Below are positions 18,364-27,970 of a DNA stretch of 64,000 nucleotides, piece after piece. Made by a program: the position numbers and the translations under genes. How positions within the stretch are numbered: position 1 is the first letter of the stretch; each line of letters begins with the position of its first letter. Source of the DNA: Geodermatophilaceae bacterium URHB0062 (GTDB lineage: Bacteria > Actinomycetota > Actinomycetes > Mycobacteriales > Geodermatophilaceae); contig KK211086.1 in assembly GCA_000620185.1 (NCBI GenBank), positions 869,842-933,841 on the forward strand, given 5' to 3'. The notes under the pieces are model-generated. The model had not been told where the DNA came from. It ran no database searches and saw only the letters and a program-made list of their open reading frames with translations.

Positions 18364-18408
18364 TTGTTGCTACAACTGTCATCATGGGTAGCACGCTTGT
18401 AGCTACAA
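18364..18408. promoter_or_regulatory. Paired palindromic operators between reductase and MarR genes
   Basis: TTGTTGCTACAA (18364-18375) and the perfect palindrome TTGTAGCTACAA (18397-18408) lie 33 bp apart centre to centre, in the divergent promoter region. Dimeric MarR proteins bind such sites. The assignment to this MarR is inferred from position. Confidence 0.6.
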
Positions 18409-18431
18409 CGATTCCGGACGAGGATGTGACC

Positions 18432-18929
18432 GTGGACACACCGTGGCTCGACGGCCCACAGCTTCGCGCATGGATCCGCCTCCGGGGGGTGCTCGAGCTG
18501 CTCCCGGGCGCCCTGGACGCGCAGCTGCGCCGGGACGCCGACGTGACCGAGTTCGAGTACTACGTCCTGGCGATGCTCTCGGAGGCCCCCGACCGCACGC
18601 TTCGGATGACCGAGCTCGCGCGGCAGACGAACGCGACACTGCCGCGGCTCTCGCACGTGGTGACCCGTCTGGAGGCCCGGGGCCTGGTGGAGCGCTTTCC
18701 GTGCCCGGAGGACCGCCGGGCGACCAACGCCCGGCTCACCGAGGCCGGCTGGGCGAAGGTGCGCGAGGCGGCACCCGGCCACGTGGCGAACGTCCGGCAG
18801 CACGTCGTCGACGCGCTCACTGCCGAGCAGATCGACCAGTTGGCGGCCATCGGCGACGCGATCCTGTCCAAGCTGGACCCGACCGGATCGATGGCCGCGA
18901 TCTACACGCGCTACGACGAGGTGCCGTAA
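18432..18929 (+). CDS. MarR family transcriptional regulator
   Basis: A 165-residue winged-helix protein. It has the recognition region TLRMTELARQTNATLPRLSHVVTRLEARGLVERFPCPEDRRATNARLT (given in part), where EDRRATNARLT is the MarR wing. The start is uncertain: an ATG at 18384 lies between the two operators, whereas the GTGs at 18426 and 18432 follow a GAGG and match where homology begins (TPWLDGPQLRAW). I chose 18432. It probably represses the divergent reductase gene and itself; the ligand is unknown. Confidence 0.9.
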   Translation: MDTPWLDGPQLRAWIRLRGVLELLPGALDAQLRRDADVTEFEYYVLAMLSEAPDRTLRMTELARQTNATLPRLSHVVTRLEARGLVERFPCPEDRRATNARLTEAGWAKVREAAPGHVANVRQHVVDALTAEQIDQLAAIGDAILSKLDPTGSMAAIYTRYDEVP

Positions 18930-18966
18930 CCGCGGAACCGGGACCGAGGCGGTGAGGCGCGACGGG

Positions 18967-20106
18967 TCAGCGGCGCGCGTTGAGCCGGGCGGCCTGCCGC
19001 ACGAGGTGGTCGCGCTCGGCGGCGTCGGACGACCGCCGCGCCGCCTCGGCGTACAGCCGCGCCGCCGTCGCGAGGTCGCCGTCGCGCTCGTGCAGGTACG
19101 CCGCCACCGCGGTGTGGCGGGGCAGGGTCTCGTCCAGTTCGGCGAGCGCCGCGAGCCCGGCCCGTGGTCCGTCGGCCTCGCCGACGGCGACCGCGCGGTT
19201 GAGCTGGACCACCGGGCTGTCGGTGAGCCGGGCGAGCTCGTCGTACCACTCGACGATCTGCACCCAGTCGGTCTCCGCCGCGGTGCGCGCATCGGCGTGG
19301 AGCGCCGCGATCGCGGCCTGGGCCTGGAACTCGCCGAGCCGGTCGCGGGCCAGTGCCGCCTGGAGGATTCCCACGCCCTCGGCGATCAGGGCGGTGTCCC
19401 ACCGGTCGCGGTCCTGCTCGGCGAGCGGCACGAGGCTGCCGTCGGCCGCCGTCCGGGCGGCACGCCGGGCGTGGTGCAGCAGCATGAGGGCGAGCAGCCC
19501 GGCCACCTCGGGGTGGTCGATGCCTGCCGCGAGCTGCCGCGTGAGCCGGATGGCCTCCGCGGCGAGGTCGACGTCGCCGGAGTAGCCCTCGTTGAAGACG
19601 AGGTAGAGGACGCGCAGCACGGTGGCGACGTCGCCCGGGGAGTCGAACCGGACACCGGAGACGGTGCGCTTCGCCCGGCTGATCCGCTGCGCCATGGTCG
19701 CCTCGGGCACGAGGTAGGCCTGGGCGATCTGGCGGGTGGTCAGCCCGCCGACGGCACGCAGCGTGAGCGCGACCGCCGACGACGGTGTCAGCGACGGGTG
19801 CGCGCACAGGAAGTAGAGCCGGAGCGTGTCGTCGACCCCGGTGACGGGCCCCGGCGCCGGCTCCTCGTCGACGACGTCCTCCCGCCGGCGCCGGGCGGCG
19901 TCGGCGCGGGTCGCGTCGAGGAACCGGCGCCAGGCCACGGTGATCAGCCAGCCCTTCGGGTCCCGCGGCGGGTCGGCCGGCCAGGCGCGGACCGCCTCGA
20001 CCAGCGCGTCCTGGACGGCGTCCTCGGCCGCCGCGAAGTCGGCCCCGCGGCGGACGAGGACGCCCAGCACCTCCGGCGTGAGGCTCCGGAGGAGGACGTC
20101 GTCCAT
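18967..20106 (-). CDS. ECF sigma factor, ECF42-like (DUF6596)
   Basis: A 379-residue sigma-70 family factor. The N-terminal region 2 shows DFAAAEDAVQDALVEAVRAWPADPPRDPKGWL; region 4 shows LTTRQIAQAYLVPEATMAQRISRAKRTV (both longer stretches, key parts given). The long C-terminal TPR-like extension (FNEGYSGD, LNRAVAVGEADGPRAGL) is the mark of ECF42. This group has no anti-sigma factor and sits beside a YCII/DGPF protein, as here. The ATG lies 9 nt past the YCII stop. Confidence 0.93.
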   Translation of the reverse strand: MDDVLLRSLTPEVLGVLVRRGADFAAAEDAVQDALVEAVRAWPADPPRDPKGWLITVAWRRFLDATRADAARRRREDVVDEEPAPGPVTGVDDTLRLYFLCAHPSLTPSSAVALTLRAVGGLTTRQIAQAYLVPEATMAQRISRAKRTVSGVRFDSPGDVATVLRVLYLVFNEGYSGDVDLAAEAIRLTRQLAAGIDHPEVAGLLALMLLHHARRAARTAADGSLVPLAEQDRDRWDTALIAEGVGILQAALARDRLGEFQAQAAIAALHADARTAAETDWVQIVEWYDELARLTDSPVVQLNRAVAVGEADGPRAGLAALAELDETLPRHTAVAAYLHERDGDLATAARLYAEAARRSSDAAERDHLVRQAARLNARR

Positions 20107-20114
20107 GGACGGCG

Positions 20115-20522
20115 TCAGTCGGTGATGGTGGGCGGCGCGGTCAGGAAGGGCCGCACCTCGAGCCACTCGTGGATCGGCTTCCCACCTGCGCCCGGCGCGG
20201 CCGACAGCTCGCCGGCCAGCTCGAGGGCGCGCTCGTGGCTGTCGACGTCGATCACCATCCAGCCGGCGATGAGGTCCTTGGTCTCGGCGAACGGGCCGTC
20301 GGTGACCGGAGGCCGGCCCTCGCCGTCGTACCGGACCCACGACCCCTCCGGCGCCAGCGCCTGGCCGTCGACGAACTCGCCGGTGTTCTCGAGCCGAGCG
20401 GCGAAGTCGTGCATGTACTGCATGTGCGCCGAGATCTCCTCGGGCGTCCACTTCTCCATCGGCACGTCGTTGACCGGCGTCGGGGCGCCCCGGTAGTGCT
20501 TGAGCAGCAGGTACTTGGCCAT
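20115..20522 (-). CDS. YCII-related (DGPF) protein
   Basis: A 135-residue protein starting MAKYLLLKHYRG, with the family motif VTDGPFAETKDLIAGWMVIDVDSHERALELA (key part DGPFAETK). YCII-domain proteins of this type are always seen next to ECF42 sigma factors and probably act in the same signalling path, though their biochemical role is unknown. It is the first gene of the pair and lies 98 nt from the tRNA gene on the same strand. Confidence 0.92.
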   Translation of the reverse strand: MAKYLLLKHYRGAPTPVNDVPMEKWTPEEISAHMQYMHDFAARLENTGEFVDGQALAPEGSWVRYDGEGRPPVTDGPFAETKDLIAGWMVIDVDSHERALELAGELSAAPGAGGKPIHEWLEVRPFLTAPPTITD

Positions 20523-20619
20523 CGTCGTTCTCCTCGGTGCTGGTGCGGCCCATCGTGGCCGCGTGCACCCCGAGGACGGAGCCGATGCTGCGTTCTCGAC
20601 ATCCTCGTCAGAAGAAAAG

Positions 20620-20691
20620 TGCCCCCGGCAGGATTCGAACCTGCGCACCCGCCTCCGGAGGGCGGTGCTCTATCCCCTGAGCTACGGGGGC
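20620..20691 (-). tRNA. tRNA-Arg (anticodon CCG)
   Basis: A full cloverleaf on the minus strand. Acceptor GCCCCCG pairs with CGGGGGC plus discriminator A; the D-arm is GCTC/GAGC; the anticodon stem CCGCC/GGCGG encloses loop CTCCGGA with anticodon CCG; the T-arm is GCAGG TTCGAAT CCTGC. CCA is not encoded. It reads CGG codons, which are common in this GC-rich genome. Confidence 0.97.
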
Positions 20692-20751
20692 TCGTCGTGG
20701 TGGGGCAGAGGAGAAGTTACCAGCCCGTCCGGGCGACGAGGACGGCGGTCG

Positions 20752-21426
20752 TCAGGGTGCGGGCAGCGGTGTCCCGCCGCGGTCGGTGAGCATCTGTGCC
20801 ATCAGGGTGGTCTCGGCCGTCTGGCTCTGGACGATCGACCGCGCCAGGTCGCGGACGGCGGGGAGGTCGGCGTGCTCGGCCCCGTACTCGGCCATGTCCT
20901 TGCCGCCCTGGTGGTGCCGGATCATCAGCCGGAGGAACTCGACGTCGAACGCCTTGCCCGACAGCCCCCGCAGGTGCGCGAGCTCGTTCTCGGTGGCCAT
21001 CCCGGGCATGAGCCCGCTCGAGGTCATGCCCATCCCGGCCATGTCGTGGCCGGCGTGCCCGCTGTCGGCCATCCAGGCCATCGGCCCGCCGCCGGAGAGG
21101 GGCAGGCCCCACAGCGTCAGCCAGCCCTGCATCCGCCCCGCCTGGTTGGTCTGCGTCGAGGAGATGTCGAAGGCGAGCCGGCGGACGTCGTCGTCCTGGC
21201 TGCGCTGGGGGGCCAGGTTCGCCATCTCGACGCCCTGCAGGTGGTGCCGCGCCATGTCGCGGGAGAAGCCGGCGTCCACCGAGTCCGCCGTGGGGGTGTC
21301 GGCAGAGGTCCGCCCGATGCCCAGCGCCACCGCCAGGCCCCCGCCCAGGAGGACCAGGCCCACCGCGATGACGGCCAGCAGGACCGTCCGCAACGCGCTG
21401 CGCTGAGGACCGGCGGGCGTGTTCAC
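20752..21426 (-). CDS. DUF305 family protein, membrane anchored
   Basis: A 224-residue protein with one N-terminal transmembrane helix (LRTVLLAVIAVGLVLLGGGL) and the two DUF305 motifs, FSRDMARHHLQGVEMA and LRLMIRHHQGGKDMAEY. The HH pairs and a Met/His-rich middle (SGHAGHDMAGMGMTSSG) suggest metal, probably copper, binding outside the cell; this is inference. The GTG at 21426 is used because AAGGGG lies 8 nt upstream; 21435 is an alternative. It follows a DUF3105 gene, a common pairing. Confidence 0.9.
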   Translation of the reverse strand: MNTPAGPQRSALRTVLLAVIAVGLVLLGGGLAVALGIGRTSADTPTADSVDAGFSRDMARHHLQGVEMANLAPQRSQDDDVRRLAFDISSTQTNQAGRMQGWLTLWGLPLSGGGPMAWMADSGHAGHDMAGMGMTSSGLMPGMATENELAHLRGLSGKAFDVEFLRLMIRHHQGGKDMAEYGAEHADLPAVRDLARSIVQSQTAETTLMAQMLTDRGGTPLPAP

Positions 21427-21458
21427 GGAGGTCACCCCTTCATGGTCGGTCGGGCGGG

Positions 21459-22259
21459 TCAGGGAGCGGTCGTCCGGGTCGCGCCGGCCTCGGGCGTCGT
21501 CGTCGTCGCGCTGTCGGTCATGCCGTCGGTGCCGCGGCTGGAGTCGCCCTGCACCAGCGGAGAGCTGACGAACGTCGGGTTCTCGCAGCTGGCGCCGGGC
21601 TCCAGGTTCGCCTTGTAGGTCATCAGGTCGGCGAACTGCTTGATCCGCTTGTCGTCGGCCTTGTCGACCTTCAGCTGGGTGTTCCACGCCTGCAGGCTGA
21701 TCGGGGAGTCGAGGCCCTTGTAGGGGGACAGCATCCGGCCGGACTCGCCGTCGACCAGCTTCGCGAGCGTCGCGACGTCGGACTTGGACACCTGGTCGGG
21801 GTTGTAGGTGATCCAGACCGCGCCGTGCTCGAGGCTGTGCACCGCGTTCTCGTGGCGGATGTCGACCGTGTAGACGGTGCCGGTGCAGTCTGCCCACTCG
21901 CCGTCGTGCGGACCGCCGACCGGTGGCGCCTCCTTGTAGTCGACCGGGGTGGTCACGTGCTTCTGGCCCGCGGCGTAGTCGTAGGTCTTCGCGCCGGAGA
22001 TCTCGTCGATCGACGCGACCTTGTCCGCGTTGGCCTTGTTGACCTGCACGAGCGCGTAGCCGATCGCGCCGGCGGCGAAGACCACCACGAGCACCGCGGC
22101 GATGATCAGCCCCCACGGCCGCTGCTGCGCGACCACCTGCGTCGGCGGACGGGTGCGCCCGCCCTTGCCGCCGCGCGCGCCGCCTGCCCGGGAGGCGCCG
22201 CCGGGCCGGGAGGCCGTGCCGCGCGTCGCGCCGTTCTCGGGCTTGCGATCCTTGGCCAA
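21459..22259 (-). CDS. DUF3105 family membrane protein
   Basis: A 266-residue protein with a basic Gly/Arg N-terminus, one transmembrane helix (WGLIIAAVLVVVFAAGAIGY) and an outer DUF3105 domain recognisable by HENAVHSLEHGAVWITYNPD. The function of the family is not known. A TTG start at 22259 is preferred: it has GGAGGAG just upstream, and homology-like sequence starts there. An upstream ATG in the same frame would add a poorly coding stretch. It is cotranscribed with the DUF305 gene (32-nt gap). Confidence 0.88.
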   Translation of the reverse strand: MAKDRKPENGATRGTASRPGGASRAGGARGGKGGRTRPPTQVVAQQRPWGLIIAAVLVVVFAAGAIGYALVQVNKANADKVASIDEISGAKTYDYAAGQKHVTTPVDYKEAPPVGGPHDGEWADCTGTVYTVDIRHENAVHSLEHGAVWITYNPDQVSKSDVATLAKLVDGESGRMLSPYKGLDSPISLQAWNTQLKVDKADDKRIKQFADLMTYKANLEPGASCENPTFVSSPLVQGDSSRGTDGMTDSATTTTPEAGATRTTAP

Positions 22260-22385
22260 GGCCTCTCCTCCATGCTGGGGTTCCGTGCGGGGTGTCGGTG
22301 CGGGGCGCATTCACCCGTCGCCGCGCGAGTCTAGGTCGCGTGCCTGATGATCCCCCTGGCACCCGAGGGCCACCGGGGCGGTCAG

Positions 22386-22391
22386 TACGCT
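22386..22391 (+). promoter_or_regulatory. -10 box of a probable leaderless promoter (argS)
   Basis: TACGCT ends 6 nt before the argS GTG at 22398; no Shine-Dalgarno is present. Confidence 0.5.
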
Positions 22392-22397
22392 CGTGCG

Positions 22398-24059
22398 GTG
22401 ACACCGGAGCAGCTGCAGGACGTCGTCCGGACCGCCGTCGCCGCGGTCGTCGACCGTGGTGAGCTGCCCGTCGACGTACCGGGCGACGTCGTCATCGAGC
22501 GGCCGAAGAACCCCGAGCACGGCGACTACGCGACGAACGTGGCGCTGCGCCTCGCCAAGCCCGCGGGCCGCCCGCCCCGCGAGGTGGCCGAACTGCTGGC
22601 CGGTGAGCTCCGCCGCCGGCCGGGCGTCGAGACCGTCGACGTCGCCGGCCCGGGCTTCCTCAACATCACGCTCGCGCAGGGGGTCCTCGGGCAGATCGCC
22701 GTCCAGGCCGTCACCGCCGGTGAGAGCTACGGGCGCACCGAGGTGCTCGCCGGGCAGAACCTCAACCTCGAGTTCGTCTCGGCCAACCCGACCGGTCCGG
22801 TGCACATCGGCGGCACCCGCTGGGCGGCGGTCGGCGACGCGCTGGGCCGGCTGCTCGAGGCCAGCGGCGCCTCCGTGACGCGGGAGTACTACTTCAACGA
22901 CGCCGGGGCACAGATCGACCGGTTCGCGCGCAGCCTGCAGGCCGTCGCGCAGGGTCGGCCGGTGCCGGAGGACGGCTACGCCGGCACCTACATCGACGAC
23001 ATCGCCGCGCAGGTGGTGGCGGCCGAGCCGGGCCTGCTCGAACGGGACGACGACGAGCAGGTGCGCGTCTTCCGGACCAGCGGCGTGGAGCTCATGTGGG
23101 ACGAGATCCGCTCCTCCCTCGCCGCCTTCGGCGTCGTCTTCGACGTCTACTTCAGCGAGCGCACCCTGCACGAGACCGGAGCGCTGGAGAAGGCGATCGC
23201 ACGGCTGCGCGAGCAGGGGCACGTCTACGAGACCGACGGCGCCGTGTGGCTGCGGACGACGGACTTCGGCGACGACAAGGACCGCGTGCTGGTCAAGAGC
23301 GACGGCGAGCCCACGTACTTCGCCGCGGACTGCGCGTACTACCTCAACAAGCGCGACCGCGGCTTCGACAAGGTCGTGATCATGCTGGGCGCCGACCACG
23401 CCGGCTACGTGGGCCGGTACAAGGCACTGGTGGCCGCGATGGGCGACGACCCGGCGGCCAACCTGGAGATCCTGCTCGGCCAGCTGGTCAACCTCGTGCG
23501 CGACGGCGAGCCGGTGCGGATGAGCAAGCGGGCCGGCACGGTGGTCAACCTGGCCGACCTGGTCGACGTGATCGGGGCGGACGCCGCCCGTTACGCCCTG
23601 GCCCGCGCCTCCATCGACCAGCAGATCGACCTCGACCTGGACCTGTGGAGCCGGCAGACCAACGACAACCCGGTCTTCTACGTGCAGTACGCGCACGCTC
23701 GCATCTCCTCGGTGCTGCGCAACGCGGCGGACCTCGGCATCTCCCTGGGCGAGCCGGGCGACGTCGACGTCACCCAGCTCGGCCACGAGCGCGAGAACGA
23801 CCTGCTGCGGGCCATCGGCGAGTTCCCGCGGGTGCTGGCGGCCGCCGCGGAGCTGCGCGCGCCGCACCGGGTGGCCCGGTACCTCGAGGAGCTGGCCGGC
23901 ACCTACCACCGCTTCTACGACTCCTGCCGGGTGCTGCCCCGCGGCGACGAGGAGGTGACGGCGCTGACCACGGCCCGGCTCTGGCTGTGCGCGGCCACCG
24001 CCACCGTGCTGCGCAACGGCCTGGACGTGTTGGGCGTACAGGCACCGGAGCGGATGTGA
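22398..24059 (+). CDS. argS: Arginyl-tRNA synthetase
   Basis: A 553-residue class I synthetase. It has the HIGH-type motif in [15 protein letters not shown] and a KMSK-like [12 protein letters not shown]. The N-terminal additional domain includes [19 protein letters not shown], and the C-terminal DALR domain includes [15 protein letters not shown]. It charges tRNA-Arg in the cytoplasm. The GTG at 22398 lies 6 nt after a TACGCT box, suggesting a leaderless mRNA. It heads the run argS, leader ORF, lysA, hom, thrC, thrB, an order also seen in other actinobacteria. Confidence 0.97.
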   Translation: MTPEQLQDVVRTAVAAVVDRGELPVDVPGDVVIERPKNPEHGDYATNVALRLAKPAGRPPREVAELLAGELRRRPGVETVDVAGPGFLNITLAQGVLGQIAVQAVTAGESYGRTEVLAGQNLNLEFVSANPTGPVHIGGTRWAAVGDALGRLLEASGASVTREYYFNDAGAQIDRFARSLQAVAQGRPVPEDGYAGTYIDDIAAQVVAAEPGLLERDDDEQVRVFRTSGVELMWDEIRSSLAAFGVVFDVYFSERTLHETGALEKAIARLREQGHVYETDGAVWLRTTDFGDDKDRVLVKSDGEPTYFAADCAYYLNKRDRGFDKVVIMLGADHAGYVGRYKALVAAMGDDPAANLEILLGQLVNLVRDGEPVRMSKRAGTVVNLADLVDVIGADAARYALARASIDQQIDLDLDLWSRQTNDNPVFYVQYAHARISSVLRNAADLGISLGEPGDVDVTQLGHERENDLLRAIGEFPRVLAAAAELRAPHRVARYLEELAGTYHRFYDSCRVLPRGDEEVTALTTARLWLCAATATVLRNGLDVLGVQAPERM

Positions 24060-24118
24060 GGGCGCACCCCGCTGGTCCACTCGTGGAAACGGACGGCACC
24101 CCCGGGGAGGGCACATGA
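24056..24118 (+). CDS. 20-codon leader ORF between argS and lysA that copies the LysA N-terminus
   Basis: A GTG at 24056 overlaps the argS stop (GTGA), and the 20-residue ORF ends with TGA overlapping the lysA ATG (ATGA). Its first nine residues, MRAHPAGPL, are identical to the first nine of LysA. Apart from the start codon (GTG against ATG), the two 9-codon stretches differ only at five third positions, all synonymous. So it may be a translated coupling peptide or a remnant of a duplicated start region. Translation is not proven; the overlaps at both ends argue for coupling. Confidence 0.5.
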   Translation: MRAHPAGPLVETDGTPGEGT

Positions 24119-25608
24119 GGGCGCATCCCGCGGGCCCGCTGCACGGAGGGCTGGCCCAGCCGACCGCCGCGGGGGCGCCGCCGGCCGATCTCGGCGTCCT
24201 CGACCCGCAGGTCTGGCCCGGGTCGGCCGAGCGGGTCGACGGGGAGCTGCACCTCGGCGGCCGTGCGGTCACCGACCTGGCCCGGGAGCACGGCACCCCG
24301 CTCTTCGTGCTCGACGAGGCCGACTTCCGCGGCCGTGCCGCAGGCTTCGCCGCCGCCTTCGACGGCGCCGACGTGCACTACGCGTCGAAGGCATTCCTCT
24401 GCGGCCAGGTCGCCCGGTGGATCGCCGAGGACGGGCTGCACCTCGACGCGTGCAGCGGCAACGAGCTCAGCCTGGCGCTGGCCGCGGGCTTCCCGGCTCA
24501 GCGCATCGCGCTGCACGGCAACAACAAGTCCCTGGTCGAGCTGGCGCTGGCCGTCGACGCGGGCATCGGCCGCATCGTGCTGGACTCCTTCGACGAGATC
24601 GAGCGGCTGATCCCGCTCGCCGCCGCCCGGGTCGAGTCGGGTGGCGCGCCGGTCGCCGTCCTCATCCGCGCCACCGTCGGCATCGAGGCGCACACCCACG
24701 AGTTCATCGCCACCGCGCACGAGGACCAGAAGTTCGGCTTCTCGCTGGCGACCGGCGACGCGCTCGCCGCCGCCGTGCGGGTCATCCGGGAGCCGGCGCT
24801 GGCGCTCGCCGGGATCCACAGCCACATCGGCTCGCAGATCTTCGACACCGCCGGCTTCGAGGCCGCCGCGCACCGCGTGGTCGGCCTGCTCGGTCAGGTG
24901 CGCCAGGCCACGGGGGAGGTGCTCGGCGAGCTGAATCTCGGCGGTGGCTTCGGCATCGCCTACCTGGCCGAGGACGACCCCGTTGCGCCGGCCGACGTCG
25001 CCGCCCGGCTGCGCGCCGTGGTGGCGGCCGAGTGCGCGGCACTGGACCTGCCGGTGCCCCGGCTCGCGGTCGAGCCCGGCCGCGCGGTCGCCGGGCCCGG
25101 CACCGTGACCCTCTACGAGATCGGCACGATCAAGCCGGTCCGCCTCGGTGCGAGCGGCGCGCCCGGCACGCCCCTGGTGCGCAACTATGTCTCGGTGGAC
25201 GGCGGGATGAGCGACAACATCCGCACCGCCCTCTACGACGCCAGCTACACCTGCGTGCTGGCCAACCGCACGTCGGACGCGGCGCCGGCCCTCTGCCGCG
25301 TCGTCGGCAAGCACTGCGAGAGCGGCGACATCCTGGTCCGCGACCTGTGGCTGCCCTCGGATGTGCAGGCGGGCGACCTGCTCGCCGTCGCCGCCACCGG
25401 CGCCTACTGCTGGTCGATGGCCAGCAACTACAACTACCTGCTCAAGCCCCCGGTGGTCGCCGTCCGCGAGGGGACCGCCACCGAGATCGTCCGCCGGCAG
25501 ACGCTGGCCGACGTGTTCGCCCTCGACGCGGTGCTCGCCGGACGGGCGGCCGACTCGCCCGCACCATCGCAGCCCGCACCCGAGCACCCGGTGGGAGTTC
25601 ACTCGTGA
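24115..25608 (+). CDS. lysA: Diaminopimelate decarboxylase
   Basis: A 497-residue PLP enzyme (fold III) that makes L-lysine from meso-diaminopimelate. The PLP lysine is in HYASKAFLCG; the HGNNKS and HSHIGSQIFD motifs, the glycine loop ELNLGGGFGIAY, EPGRAVAGP and the interface cysteine motif GKHCESGD are all present. The length is slightly greater than usual because of the actinobacterial N-terminal extension. The ATG overlaps the leader ORF stop, and hom starts inside its own stop codon. Confidence 0.97.
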   Translation: MRAHPAGPLHGGLAQPTAAGAPPADLGVLDPQVWPGSAERVDGELHLGGRAVTDLAREHGTPLFVLDEADFRGRAAGFAAAFDGADVHYASKAFLCGQVARWIAEDGLHLDACSGNELSLALAAGFPAQRIALHGNNKSLVELALAVDAGIGRIVLDSFDEIERLIPLAAARVESGGAPVAVLIRATVGIEAHTHEFIATAHEDQKFGFSLATGDALAAAVRVIREPALALAGIHSHIGSQIFDTAGFEAAAHRVVGLLGQVRQATGEVLGELNLGGGFGIAYLAEDDPVAPADVAARLRAVVAAECAALDLPVPRLAVEPGRAVAGPGTVTLYEIGTIKPVRLGASGAPGTPLVRNYVSVDGGMSDNIRTALYDASYTCVLANRTSDAAPALCRVVGKHCESGDILVRDLWLPSDVQAGDLLAVAATGAYCWSMASNYNYLLKPPVVAVREGTATEIVRRQTLADVFALDAVLAGRAADSPAPSQPAPEHPVGVHS

Positions 25609-26897
25609 GTGGTCCGCTCAAGGTCGCGCTGCTGGGCTGCGGCACGGTCGGCCGACAGGTCCTGCGACTGCTCGACGAGCAGGCCGAGGACCTCTCCGCC
25701 CGCATCGGCCGCGGGGTCGAGGTGGTCGGCATCGCGGTGCGCCGTCCGGCGCACCACCCCGACGTCCCGGCGCACCTGCTCACCACCGACGCGCACGCCC
25801 TGGTCACCCGGGACGACGTCGACCTCGTGGTCGAGGTGATCGGCGGCATCGAGCCCGCGCGCACGCTCATCCTCGAGGCGTTCGAGTCCGGGGCCTCGGT
25901 GGTCAGCGCCAACAAGGCGCTCCTCGCCGAGGACGGCGTCGCGCTGCACGCCGCGGCCGCCAAGGCAGGGGTCGACCTCTATTACGAGGCCGCCGTCGCC
26001 GGGGCGATCCCGCTGCTCCGACCGCTGCGCGAGTCGCTCGCCGGCGACCAGCTGCGGCGCGTGGTCGGCATCGTCAACGGCACGACCAACTACATCCTGT
26101 CGCGCATGGCCGAGACCGGCGCCGGCTTCGCCGAGGCGCTGGCGGAGGCGACCGACCTCGGCTATGCCGAGGCCGACCCGACCGCCGACATCGACGGCTT
26201 CGACGCCGCCTCCAAGGCGGCGATCCTCGCCTCGCTGGCCTTCCACACGCCGGTCACGGCGGCCGACGTGCACCGCGAGGGCATCTCCGCGGTGTCGGCC
26301 ACCGACGTCGCCCGCGCCGCCGAGATCGGCTGCACCGTGAAACTGCTCGCCATCTGCGAGCGGGTGACGAACGGCGAAGGCGACTCGGTCGCCGTCCGCG
26401 TGCACCCCGCGATGATCCCGACCTCGCACCCGCTGGCCGCCGTCGGCGGGGCCTTCAACGCGGTGTTCGTCGAGGCCGAGGCCGCCGGGCAGCTGATGTT
26501 CTACGGCCAGGGGGCCGGGGGAGAGCCGACCGCCAGCGCCGTCCTCGGTGACCTCGTCGCCGTCGCCCGCAACCGGCTGGCCGGTGCGGCCGGGCAGGGG
26601 ACGACGGGCTACGCGAACCTGCCGGTGCGCACCATGGCCGACACCCCGACCCGCTACCACGTGAGCCTCGACGTCGCGGACAAGCCCGGCGTGCTGGCCA
26701 CCGTCGCGCAGGAGTTCGCGCGGCACGACGTCAGCATCTCCACCGTCCGCCAGGACGGGCACGGGGACGCCGCCACGCTCGTGATCGTCACGCACAGCGC
26801 CCCGGACGCGGCGCTGTCTGCCACGATCGCGGCGCTGCGGGACATGCCCGCGGTCCGGGACGTGACCAGCGTCCTGCGCGTGGAGGGACTGACGTGA
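25605..26897 (+). CDS. hom: Homoserine dehydrogenase
   Basis: A 430-residue enzyme that reduces aspartate semialdehyde to homoserine. It has an N-terminal NAD(P) motif ([11 protein letters not shown]), the catalytic-domain signature [14 protein letters not shown] and [20 protein letters not shown] (given in part), and a C-terminal ACT domain ([22 protein letters not shown]) that normally senses threonine. The GTG overlaps the lysA stop (GTGA); the stop overlaps the thrC GTG. Confidence 0.97.
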   Translation: MSGPLKVALLGCGTVGRQVLRLLDEQAEDLSARIGRGVEVVGIAVRRPAHHPDVPAHLLTTDAHALVTRDDVDLVVEVIGGIEPARTLILEAFESGASVVSANKALLAEDGVALHAAAAKAGVDLYYEAAVAGAIPLLRPLRESLAGDQLRRVVGIVNGTTNYILSRMAETGAGFAEALAEATDLGYAEADPTADIDGFDAASKAAILASLAFHTPVTAADVHREGISAVSATDVARAAEIGCTVKLLAICERVTNGEGDSVAVRVHPAMIPTSHPLAAVGGAFNAVFVEAEAAGQLMFYGQGAGGEPTASAVLGDLVAVARNRLAGAAGQGTTGYANLPVRTMADTPTRYHVSLDVADKPGVLATVAQEFARHDVSISTVRQDGHGDAATLVIVTHSAPDAALSATIAALRDMPAVRDVTSVLRVEGLT

Positions 26898-27970
26898 GCC
26901 CGGTACCGACGACCGTCTCGCCGGCCTGGCCCGGGTTGATCGAGGCCTACCGCTCCCGGCTGCCGGTGAGCGCCTCGACCCCGGTCGTGACCCTGCAGGA
27001 GGGCGCCACCCCGCTGCTGCCGGCCGCCGAGCTGTCCCGCCGCACCGGCTGCGAGGTCTTCCTCAAGGTCGAGGGGGCGAACCCGACGGGGTCGTTCAAG
27101 GACCGCGGCATGACGATGGCGATCAGCAAGGCCGTCGAGGAGGGCGCGCAGGCCGTCATCTGCGCCTCCACCGGCAACACCAGCGCCAGTGCCGCCGCCT
27201 ACGCCGCGCGCGCCGGGCTCGTCTGCGCCGTGCTCGTCCCGCGGGGCAAGATCGCCATGGGCAAGCTCGCCCAGGCGCTGGTGCACGGCGCCAAGCTGCT
27301 GCAGGTCGACGGCAACTTCGACGACTGCCTGGCGCTGGCCAGCAAGCTGTCGATCGACTATCCGGTCAGCCTGGTCAACAGCGTCAACCAGTTCCGCATC
27401 GAGGGGCAGAAGACCGCCTCGTTCGAGATCGTGGACACCCTCGGCGACGCCCCGGACATCCACTGCCTCCCGGTCGGCAACGCCGGCAACATCACCGCCT
27501 ACTGGCAGGGCTACCGCGAGTACGCCGCCGACGGCATCGGCTCGCGCACGCCGCACATGTGGGGGTTCCAGGCGGCCGGCTCGGCCCCGATCGTGACCGG
27601 GAAGGTCGTCGAGCACCCGGAGACGATCGCGACGGCGATCCGCATCGGCAACCCGGCCTCGTGGACCAAGGCGCTGGCCGCCCGCGACGAGTCCGGCGGC
27701 CGCATCGACGCCGTCACCGACCGGGAGATCCTCGCCGCCTACCGGCTGCTGGCCCGCAGCGAGGCCGTGTTCGTGGAGCCGGCGTCCGCGGCCTCGGTGG
27801 CGGGCCTGCTCAAGACCGCCGCCGCCGGTGAGCTCGCCCCCGGCCAGCGGGTCGTGTGCACGGTGACCGGCAACGGGCTCAAGGACCCGGAGTGGGCGAT
27901 CTCGGGCGCACCGGCGCCGGAGACGGTTCCGGTGGACGCCGCTGCGGCCGCCGCGCACCTGGGCCTGTGA
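26894..27970 (+). CDS. thrC: Threonine synthase
   Basis: A 358-residue PLP enzyme (fold II) that converts O-phosphohomoserine to threonine. The PLP lysine is in [11 protein letters not shown]; the phosphate-binding glycine loop is in [12 protein letters not shown], and [18 protein letters not shown] matches the substrate loop. The length fits the short bacterial subgroup. The GTG overlaps the hom stop and the stop overlaps the thrB GTG, giving tight coupling of hom-thrC-thrB. Confidence 0.97.
   Translation: MSPVPTTVSPAWPGLIEAYRSRLPVSASTPVVTLQEGATPLLPAAELSRRTGCEVFLKVEGANPTGSFKDRGMTMAISKAVEEGAQAVICASTGNTSASAAAYAARAGLVCAVLVPRGKIAMGKLAQALVHGAKLLQVDGNFDDCLALASKLSIDYPVSLVNSVNQFRIEGQKTASFEIVDTLGDAPDIHCLPVGNAGNITAYWQGYREYAADGIGSRTPHMWGFQAAGSAPIVTGKVVEHPETIATAIRIGNPASWTKALAARDESGGRIDAVTDREILAAYRLLARSEAVFVEPASAASVAGLLKTAAAGELAPGQRVVCTVTGNGLKDPEWAISGAPAPETVPVDAAAAAAHLGL

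Noticed and set aside
20620..20691. tRNA gene as an attachment site of an integrated element
   Set aside because: No repeat of the tRNA 3' end or integrase gene nearby.
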